Assembly (NCBI GenBank): GCA_038209965.1 | Contig: JBBQXF010000058.1 | Span: 1 to 30,105, forward strand | Source of the DNA: JALONO01 sp038209965 | GTDB taxonomy: Bacteria; Bacteroidota; Bacteroidia; Cytophagales; Thermoflexibacteraceae | Reading direction: 5' to 3' | Length of the DNA: 30,105 nucleotides | In this document: piece after piece, positions 24,100 to 30,105 of the stretch | How the letters are laid out: each line of letters begins with the position of its first letter | How positions within the stretch are numbered: position 1 is the first letter of the stretch | Program-made: the position numbers and the translations under genes | Notes under the pieces: model-generated | Databases searched by the model: none | What the model saw: the letters and a program-made list of their open reading frames with translations, nothing else | Told to the model about the DNA's origin: nothing

Positions 24100-25581
24100 C
24101 TACTTGGACAGATCGTCGGCCACTAAGCCCCCCACAATGCGGGCCGAGAGGAGCGAAAGCGGGATGCCGCCACCGGGATGGACGCTACCGCCACAAAAGT
24201 ACAGCCCCTTGATTTGGGTAGAAAAGTTGGCATGGCGCAAGAAAGCCGCGTAACGGTTGTTGCTGCTGTTGCCATAAAGTGCCCCCTGCGAGGAGGAGGT
24301 CTTGGCCTCGATGCTGCGTGGATCCAATATGCCCTCTGCCACGATCAACGGGGCCAGATCAGTGCCCAACATCCGCCCCAGCTTGGCCAAAATATGGGCC
24401 CGGGCACGAGAAATGAGCACTTCCCAGTCTTGCCCGGAATTGTTGGGCACATTGATCATCACAAACCAGTTCTCACCGCCCGGTGGAGCATCGTCGGGCT
24501 TATATTTGGAAGTAATATTTACGTACACCGTCGGATCCGGACCAATGTCCCGCGCTGTAAAAATATGTTGGAATTCATCGCGATAATTGGCACTGAAGAA
24601 AATATTGTGCAAATCCAGCTCCGGAAATTGCCGGGCAATCCCCCAATAGAAAATCAAGGCCGAACTAGATTTGGGCTGGTTGAGGATTTTTTGGGGCTGC
24701 CGCACTTGGGGCATCAATTTGCGGTAGGCATTCACCACATCCATATTGCACACCACCACCTCAGCTCCTACATGCTGGCCCGCCACTTGCACGCCAGTGG
24801 CTCGGTTTTGGCCCCGCTCTTCCACCAAGATGCGCTCGACTGGGCTGTTGAAATGGAACTTGGCCCCCAAGTCTTGGGCCAGCTCAAACAAACTTTGGGT
24901 GATGGAATACATCCCCTTAGTGGGAAAAAACGCCCCAATGCCATGCTCCAAATGCGGGATAATGTTGAGAGTAGCTGGGGTTTGGTAAGGATCCGAGCCA
25001 TTGTAGGTGGCGTATCGGTTGAACAATTGCACCAATTTGGGGTGCTGTAACCGCCGCTCGTTCACGGCGTTCATGGTGCTGAACAAATCCAATTGGCCAA
25101 TGTGGAGCACTGCGCGGGCCGTTTCCTTGGTAAAATAAGTTCGGACTTTGTGGAGTGAGTTTTGGAGGAACACTTTAGCCGTCAGTTCGTATTTCCGCCG
25201 ACTATCGGCCAAAAAATCCCGTACATTTTGGCCCGATACCCCAAGCTTATCCTCGATTTCTTGAACATAGCGATTCAAGTCGGCATGAGCAGTGAGCCGG
25301 GTGCCATCGGGGTAGAAATAGTGGGTGATTGTGGCCAACTGTTGGTAAGTAAAATGGTCAACCGTTTTTTTGCCCGCCAACTGAAAAAGTTCTTCCACCT
25401 GCTCGGGCAAGGTAAACAGCGAAGGCCCCGCATCAAAGCGGTAGCCGTTGATCGTTATTTCGGCGAGCTTGCCCCCTGGATGGGCATTGGCTTCAAATAC
25501 CTCCACTTCCAGGCCAAGGCACCGGAGCCGGATAGCCGCCGCGATGCCCGCAATGCCCGCACCAATGATAACAGCTCTCAT
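24100..25581 (-). CDS. Phytoene desaturase-family oxidoreductase (CrtI/CrtD type)
   Basis: 493 aa. The N-terminus is an FAD dinucleotide fold (MRAVIIGAGIAGIAAAIRLR, then VEVFEANAHPGGKLAEITIN) followed by YRFDAGPSLFTLPEQVEELF, the hallmark of carotenoid desaturases. Downstream blocks include SSSALIFYWGIARQFPELDL, YGNSSNNRYAAFLRH, and the C-terminal GLYFCGGSVHPGGGIPLSLL. The GGSVHPGGGIPL form fits CrtD-like hydroxycarotenoid 3,4-desaturases somewhat better than CrtI, but I cannot decide. The role is likely carotenoid synthesis. It stands alone: crtB, crtZ and crtY are not in the window. A near -7 box (GATATTTG) lies five bases before the ATG. Confidence 0.85.
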   Translation of the reverse strand: MRAVIIGAGIAGIAAAIRLRCLGLEVEVFEANAHPGGKLAEITINGYRFDAGPSLFTLPEQVEELFQLAGKKTVDHFTYQQLATITHYFYPDGTRLTAHADLNRYVQEIEDKLGVSGQNVRDFLADSRRKYELTAKVFLQNSLHKVRTYFTKETARAVLHIGQLDLFSTMNAVNERRLQHPKLVQLFNRYATYNGSDPYQTPATLNIIPHLEHGIGAFFPTKGMYSITQSLFELAQDLGAKFHFNSPVERILVEERGQNRATGVQVAGQHVGAEVVVCNMDVVNAYRKLMPQVRQPQKILNQPKSSSALIFYWGIARQFPELDLHNIFFSANYRDEFQHIFTARDIGPDPTVYVNITSKYKPDDAPPGGENWFVMINVPNNSGQDWEVLISRARAHILAKLGRMLGTDLAPLIVAEGILDPRSIEAKTSSSQGALYGNSSNNRYAAFLRHANFSTQIKGLYFCGGSVHPGGGIPLSLLSARIVGGLVADDLSK

Positions 25582-26244
25582 AGTCGCAAATATCCTTTAT
25601 CTAGCAATCCTATCTTAGTGTTCAGCCTGTTGGTTCACTTAAAAGGTGCGAAAAGGCACGAAAACAGCCAAATATAGCCCCACCCGACCCAATTGGCTAC
25701 CATCATGGCTGCCCCACCCGTTGCCCAGCTTTAGGGAGAATAGTTCGGATGGGCTTAGCCAGTTTTGCCGCAGTAAAGTCAGGCCGTATTTTATGGGTGG
25801 ATGACCAACTCAATGGGGTGAGCACTGTCAAATTAATGGGTTAAAAATTATTTTTTGCCATGTGCCCAGCCAACGAGAACCTTTTGGGTTGAAATGAAGC
25901 TAGTTCACAGTGAAGACGATCAAAAAAATATGCACATTATTGATTGTCAGAAAAACAAAAATGAAGCATTTAGCGAACGATTACAACTATAACCAATCAA
26001 AACGGTTTTTTACAATCAAAAAACGTAGATAATTGTAAATCAATACATTATAGCTTATTTATTAACTAAATCATCTCAATCTAAATTGACTTGGGGCGAT
26101 CAGTTAGGCCCAAACTTGAAAATCAAGCGGGCAGATCGCTTCCCCAAGGTTAGTTTTAGCTGGGCCCAACCAAACGCATTTACGCCAAGGAGAAGATTTA
26201 CCAATGGGCTGTTTTCCCTCTCGATAAAATAGTAACTTTGCCCT
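25582..26244. other. Intergenic region between crt-type desaturase and pyrD, no supported gene
   Basis: About 660 bp between divergent genes. It holds their promoter ends and, from about 25840 to 26090, an AT-rich stretch with several A or T runs. I see no gene, RNA gene or clear repeat. The sequence around 25680-25830 is GC-richer and may be decayed coding DNA, but no frame carries a recognisable motif. Confidence 0.5.
26233..26240 (+). promoter_or_regulatory. -7 promoter box four bases before the pyrD start codon
   Basis: TAACTTTG matches TAnnTTTG exactly and is separated from ATG 26245 by CCCT only. A clear TTG at -33 is missing (TTTTC is at about the right place). It predicts a leaderless pyrD transcript. 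Confidence 0.55.
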
Positions 26245-27294
26245 ATGTATCAACAACTCATCAGGCCGTTTTTATTCCTCTTTGATGCCGAGAAAGTCCA
26301 TCATTTTATCTTTGCTTGGATCAAGATTGGCCTCGCCCTGCCTTGGGCACGGGGGATAGCGCGCCGGTTGTTTGACTTTCAGGATGAACGGCTGGTCCAA
26401 GATTTGATGGGTCTCCGGTTCCCCAATCCGGTGGGTTTAGCGGCCGGATTTGACAAAGACGCGACTCTGATCGACGAACTAGCCTGTTTTGGCTTCGGTT
26501 TTATTGAAATCGGGACGCTCACCCCCAAACCCCAACCCGGCAACCCACGCCCCCGCTTGTTCAGGTTGCCCGCCGATAGGGCCCTGATCAACCGTTTGGG
26601 GTTCAACAACGGTGGGGTAGCCACCGCCGCTGCCCGCCTTAGCAAGCGCCAGAGCAAGGTGATTGTGGGTGGAAATATTGGTAAAAACAAAGATACTCCC
26701 AATGAAAACGCCATCGCTGATTACACTTCGGCCTTTGAAACGTTGTTTGATCATGTTGACTATTTTGTGGTCAATGTGAGTTCGCCCAATACCCCCGGCC
26801 TGCGTGAGCTACAAGACAAAGGCCCGCTATTGGCCTTGCTGCAAGCTTTGCAAGTGTGCAACCGTGAGCGGAACAAACCCAAGCCGCTCTTGCTCAAGAT
26901 AGCCCCCGATCTGACTGACAGCCAATTGGATGACATTGTTGAGATTAGCCAACTAGTAGGACTGAGCGGGCTAATCGCGACCAACACCACCATTAACCGC
27001 AGCGGTTTGGCCACTGACCAAACAGTATTGGCCAACATTGGAGCGGGTGGCCTCAGTGGGCAGCCGCTCCGGGCGCGCTCCACCGAGGTGATCAGGTACC
27101 TGCGGCAACGATTAGCCAAAGATTTTGTCATTATTGGCGTGGGGGGGATCTACACCGCCGCCGATGCGCTGGAAAAATTGGCGGCAGGTGCTTCATTGGT
27201 GCAGCTCTATACCGGTTTTGTGTACGAGGGGCCAGAAGCAATCAAGAGAATAAATCAGGGAATTGGTCAGTCGTGGCCTTCCAAAAAAGAATAA
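26245..27294 (+). CDS. pyrD: Dihydroorotate dehydrogenase (quinone), class 2
   Basis: 349 aa. It oxidises dihydroorotate to orotate in pyrimidine synthesis, passing electrons through FMN to quinone at the inner membrane. The N-terminal helices (MYQQLIRPFLFLFDAEKVHH) are the class 2 membrane-association region. Conserved blocks: FPNPVGLAAGFDKDA, FIEIGTLTPKPQPGNPRPRL, NRLGFNNGG, GGNIGKNKDT, YFVVNVSSPNTPGLRELQ with the active-site Ser typical of class 2, LLKIAPDLTDSQLDDI, ATNTTINR, GAGGLSGQPL and IIGVGGIYTAADALEKLAAG with YTGFVYEGP. It is followed after 70 bp by the L7/L12-motif protein on the same strand. Confidence 0.96.
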   Translation: MYQQLIRPFLFLFDAEKVHHFIFAWIKIGLALPWARGIARRLFDFQDERLVQDLMGLRFPNPVGLAAGFDKDATLIDELACFGFGFIEIGTLTPKPQPGNPRPRLFRLPADRALINRLGFNNGGVATAAARLSKRQSKVIVGGNIGKNKDTPNENAIADYTSAFETLFDHVDYFVVNVSSPNTPGLRELQDKGPLLALLQALQVCNRERNKPKPLLLKIAPDLTDSQLDDIVEISQLVGLSGLIATNTTINRSGLATDQTVLANIGAGGLSGQPLRARSTEVIRYLRQRLAKDFVIIGVGGIYTAADALEKLAAGASLVQLYTGFVYEGPEAIKRINQGIGQSWPSKKE

Positions 27295-27364
27295 GAAGCT
27301 TACATTTGGGTGTTGGCGCGATCCAAACACGCACGCTCCCATTTTACCACTAAACCGAAAAACC

Positions 27365-27733
27365 ATGATCTCATTGAGCATTGAACAAGAACTTTCTATT
27401 GTAGAACTAATTGACGAAGGCCGCACCATAGAAGCCGTGGCCGCGGTGCATGCCCTCACCAGTGCAGGGCTAAAAAATTCCAAAGATTATGTGGACGAGT
27501 TGGCTTTTCGCAAGGATCAAGTACGTCGCGATGCCCAAAAGACCAAGAAAAAACGCACCTTTACCGATCTCACCCCCGAAGAAAACGCGGAACTGCGCCG
27601 GTCGGTGGAGCGCAATGACAAAATAGGCGCCATCACCAAAATCCAAGAATGGCTGGCCCCGGGACTGCGGGCTGCTAAAGAGTATGTCGACCAAATGGTA
27701 GATGATTACAACAAAGAACGTTTTAGAAATTGA
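27365..27733 (+). CDS. Small protein with two L7/L12 C-terminal-like repeats
   Basis: 122 aa from ATG 27365. Two copies of one motif are visible: LSIVELIDEGRTIEAVAAVH...GLKNSKDYVDEL (residues 10-46) and LRRSVERNDKIGAITKIQEW...GLRAAKEYVDQM (77-111). Each resembles the helix-loop-helix at the C-terminus of ribosomal protein L7/L12 (K.AVIKVVRE...GLKEAK..VE), which binds translation factors. A basic linker (KTKKKRTFTD) joins them. It is not rplL, because the N-terminal dimerisation domain is absent. Its stop codon overlaps the TTG start of recG by four bases (TTGA), so it is translated together with recG. The function is unknown; protein-protein interaction is inference. Confidence 0.75.
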   Translation: MISLSIEQELSIVELIDEGRTIEAVAAVHALTSAGLKNSKDYVDELAFRKDQVRRDAQKTKKKRTFTDLTPEENAELRRSVERNDKIGAITKIQEWLAPGLRAAKEYVDQMVDDYNKERFRN

Positions 27734-29820
27734 TAAATCTAGGTTTAGACACCAAGGTAGAGTTCCTCAAAGGGATAGGACCACAACGTGCCGCTTTGTT
27801 GAACACCGAAGTCCAGGTGTTTACTTACGCGGACTTGCTGGAGCATTATCCTTTTCGCCACGAAGACCGCAGCCGGTTTTATGACATTGGCGAAGTTACC
27901 GAAGAATACCCCTATGTGCAATTGCGGGGACGCATTTCGGACATCAAACTGACTGGCGAAGGCCCCAAAAAACGGTTGGTGGCCCAGTTGCAGGATCGGA
28001 CCGGAATGGTGGAACTGGTTTGGTTCCAAGGGATCCAGTGGATCCATCCCAAACTAAAAAACGGACAGGAATACGTCGTTTTTGGCAAGCCCCAGCTTTT
28101 TGGTCGGCGGTTTAATTTATCTCATCCAGAAATTGACCCGTTTCTGCCCGATCAACCCACTACCGGACTCATCCCCGTGTACCACACCACCGAAAAAATG
28201 AAACGGCGGGGCATGGATGCACGCGGAATGGGCGTACTGATCAAGAATGTGCTGGAAGCCTGCTATCGCCAAGTGGAAGAAACCCTGCCCGATTCCGTCT
28301 TGGCCAAGTACAAATTGATGGCCCGCAAAGATGCCGTGTGGAACATCCATTTCCCCAAAACGCCCGAATTGCTGAACGCCGCCCTGGCCCGGCTCAAGTT
28401 TGAGGAATTTTTCTTTATCCAGCTCAGACTGCTCATCCAAAAGTTTATCCGGCGAACTTCGTATCGTGGGCAGTTGTTCAATAAAGTGGCACTGCTCACC
28501 GACTTTTATAACCAACACTTGCCATTTTCACTGACTGATGCCCAGAAAAGAGTGATCAAAGAAATTTATATCGACTTCAAATCGGGCCGCCAGATGAACC
28601 GCCTCCTTCAGGGCGATGTTGGCAGCGGGAAAACCATTGTGGCCTTTATTTGCATGTTATTGGCCATTGACAACGGGGCACAAGCTTGCATGATGGCCCC
28701 GACCGAAATTTTGACCGAACAACACTACCAGAGTTTAAAAGTCTTTACCAATTTATTGGGCCTCAACTTGGCCAAGCTGACCGGATCCACCAAAACCGTG
28801 GAACGCCGACAAATCTTGAAAAAATTACAAAGTGGCGAGCTGCACATCGTGGTCGGAACCCACGCCCTGATCGAGGATGATGTGCAATTTACCAACTTGG
28901 GGCTTTGTATCATCGATGAGCAGCACCGGTTTGGAGTAGAGCAGCGCTCCCGGCTCTGGCGAAAAAATCCCCAGATCTATCCCCATATTTTGGTGATGAC
29001 CGCCACGCCCATACCCCGGACGCTGGCCATGACCCTGTACGGGGATTTGGATGTTTCGGTGATCGATCAACTGCCCGCCGGGCGCAAACCGATCAAGACT
29101 ATCCGCTACTATGATGCCCACCGCCTCAAAGTATTTGACTTCATGCGGGCCCAGATCCACCTTGGCCGGCAGATCTATGTGGTGTACCCCCTGATCGAGG
29201 AATCCGAAAAACTGGATCTCAAAAGCCTCCAAGACGGGTACGAAAGCGTGTGCCGGGCTTTCCCCGAATTCTTCGTCAGTATTGTGCATGGCAAAATGAA
29301 GCCGGCCGACAAGGAATATGAGATGCAACGTTTCGTGCGGGGCGAAACCCACATCATGGTAGCTACCACGGTGATCGAGGTGGGGGTCAATGTGCCCAAT
29401 GCCTCGGTGATGGTGATCGAGAACGCCGAACGGTTTGGCCTGTCGCAGTTGCACCAGTTGCGCGGGCGGGTGGGCCGGGGAGCCGACCAGTCCTATTGCT
29501 TGCTCATGACCGACGTAAAACTGAGCAAAGAGGCCAAAATTCGGCTGGATACCATGGTGCGCACCACGGATGGCTTCGAGATTGCCGATATGGACCTGAA
29601 ACTGCGCGGCCCCGGCGACATGGAGGGCACCCAACAAAGCGGGGTACTCGATCTACGGTTGGCCGATTTGGCCAAGGATCAAAAAATATTGCTCGCGGCC
29701 CGACAAACGGCCGAGGAACTGCTCACTGAAGATCCCGAACTGGCCGCCCCAGAATTATTGCCCACCAAAAACCAACTGGCCAAACTCCGCCAAAGTAAGG
29801 GCTGGAGCCGGATCAGTTGA
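27730..29820 (+). CDS. recG: ATP-dependent DNA helicase RecG
   Basis: 696 aa from TTG 27730; no ATG stands earlier, and the start overlaps the upstream stop codon. RecG reverses stalled replication forks and branch-migrates Holliday junctions. The N-terminal wedge/OB domain begins VEFLKGIGPQRAALLNTEVQ, with EDRSRFYDIGEV and QDRTGMVELVWFQG. The helicase core has Walker A GDVGSGKT (about 295), APTEILTEQH, DEQHRFGVEQR (motif II, about 396), MTATPIPRTLAMTLYGDLD, VVYPLIEESEKLDLKSL, VATTVIEVGVNVPNA and the SQLHQLRGRVGRG motif VI. The tail GPGDMEGTQQSG is the RecG-specific region after motif VI. Length is normal for the family. No terminator is visible downstream. Confidence 0.97.
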   Translation: MINLGLDTKVEFLKGIGPQRAALLNTEVQVFTYADLLEHYPFRHEDRSRFYDIGEVTEEYPYVQLRGRISDIKLTGEGPKKRLVAQLQDRTGMVELVWFQGIQWIHPKLKNGQEYVVFGKPQLFGRRFNLSHPEIDPFLPDQPTTGLIPVYHTTEKMKRRGMDARGMGVLIKNVLEACYRQVEETLPDSVLAKYKLMARKDAVWNIHFPKTPELLNAALARLKFEEFFFIQLRLLIQKFIRRTSYRGQLFNKVALLTDFYNQHLPFSLTDAQKRVIKEIYIDFKSGRQMNRLLQGDVGSGKTIVAFICMLLAIDNGAQACMMAPTEILTEQHYQSLKVFTNLLGLNLAKLTGSTKTVERRQILKKLQSGELHIVVGTHALIEDDVQFTNLGLCIIDEQHRFGVEQRSRLWRKNPQIYPHILVMTATPIPRTLAMTLYGDLDVSVIDQLPAGRKPIKTIRYYDAHRLKVFDFMRAQIHLGRQIYVVYPLIEESEKLDLKSLQDGYESVCRAFPEFFVSIVHGKMKPADKEYEMQRFVRGETHIMVATTVIEVGVNVPNASVMVIENAERFGLSQLHQLRGRVGRGADQSYCLLMTDVKLSKEAKIRLDTMVRTTDGFEIADMDLKLRGPGDMEGTQQSGVLDLRLADLAKDQKILLAARQTAEELLTEDPELAAPELLPTKNQLAKLRQSKGWSRIS

Positions 29821-29980
29821 GTTCGAATAGTTTGGCAGCAACTTCAATTATACTGCAAATGGGTGGCCTATTCACTTAAAAAAGAACCCCTGATTTTACT
29901 TATTGAGTGCATAGGAATACTAAACTTCCGACGTGAAATATCTTGCCAACATTTCCCAGCACTAAGAGTATGTTTTGGAT

Positions 29981-30105
29981 TTATAACCTATTGATAATAA
30001 ATGATATAAAAGCAATTTGCAACATTGCTTCGGCGGAAAGAATGGTTTTTTCCACCTCTTTGAACAACCTGCGCCTAAAATTTAGCCAACCAAAGCTCCT
30101 TTCAA
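29981..30105 (-). mobile_element. IS5-type transposase, C-terminal fragment (runs off the window)
   Basis: Reading leftwards from the right window edge, an open frame gives ERSFGWLNFRRRLFKEVEKT followed by ILSAEAMLQIAFISFIINRL and a TAA at 29981-29983. This is the characteristic end of IS5-type (IS427/IS1031-like) DDE transposases; the opening Glu corresponds to the catalytic Glu of the DDE triad in the E-R-x-F block. The rest of the element is outside the window, so its completeness is unknown. The inverted repeat of the element should lie between this stop and the recG end (29821-29980), but I could not identify it. Confidence 0.8.

Noticed and set aside
24178..25050. Open frame of 290 codons on the plus strand
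   Set aside because: Antisense to the CrtI/CrtD-type desaturase; His- and Gly-rich composition is typical of a shadow frame.
27304..27358. A tRNA D-arm-like stretch on the minus strand (GGTTTAGTGGTAAAATGGGA)
   Set aside because: No T-arm (GGTTCGAATCC type), no acceptor pairing and no CCA-side match could be found, so it is not a tRNA gene.
28825..29637. Open frame of 270 codons on the minus strand
   Set aside because: Antisense to the helicase core of recG, which is strongly conserved; no motif in the antisense protein.

Overview
The window looks like a chromosomal segment of a Bacteroidota bacterium, probably Cytophagia- or Saprospiria-like; I cannot name the genus. The clues are promoter boxes of the Bacteroidota type (TAnnTTTG), few recognisable Shine-Dalgarno sites, several TTG starts, and characteristic families: a SiaB/SiaC pair, a VPS10/Asp-box secreted protein, a CAP-domain lipoprotein, a zinc-site-less sirtuin and a CrtI/CrtD-type desaturase. 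Most genes are housekeeping or envelope functions. There is no prophage, CRISPR array, rRNA or tRNA.

Layout. 1-4.4 kb: the 5' part of an exported TPR protein, a CAP-domain lipoprotein and a lipoprotein gene broken by a nonsense codon and a frameshift (all minus), then a long AT-rich gap and a Tat-exported TIM-barrel sugar isomerase/epimerase (plus) closed by a strong hairpin. 4.5-8.4 kb: queuosine-precursor transporter (plus), then a class III-type sirtuin, an exported coiled-coil protein with a terminator, and an MscS channel (minus). 8.56-9.04 kb: a decayed chimera of an IS1-like transposase 5' part and an ABC ATPase 3' part. 9.1-12.1 kb: apbE and a THI5/NMT1-like protein (minus), then a hypothetical lipoprotein (plus) ending at a symmetrical hairpin. 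12.2-19 kb: a VPS10-type Asp-box protein (minus) divergent from a class A beta-lactamase-like serine hydrolase and a TPR protein (plus), which converges with an MsbA-like ABC exporter so tightly that both genes use one CTAG for their stops. 18.9-22.1 kb (minus): lipB coupled to a SirB1-like gene, then siaB, siaC and a small membrane protein with a signalling helix. 22.4-30.1 kb: a solitary sufB with its own terminator, a carotenoid-type desaturase (minus), then pyrD, a small L7/L12-motif protein and recG (plus), the last two overlapping by 4 bp. The right edge holds the C-terminus of an IS5-type transposase.

The most interesting points are (i) the SiaB kinase / SiaC phosphoprotein pair next to a membrane protein that carries a SiaD-like signalling-helix motif but no GGDEF domain, suggesting an unusual output for this switch; (ii) exact -7 promoter boxes ending only 3-6 bases before four start codons, which predicts leaderless mRNAs; and (iii) an orphan sufB outside the usual sufBCDS operon. 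All functional statements rest on motif reading by eye; no database search was run.
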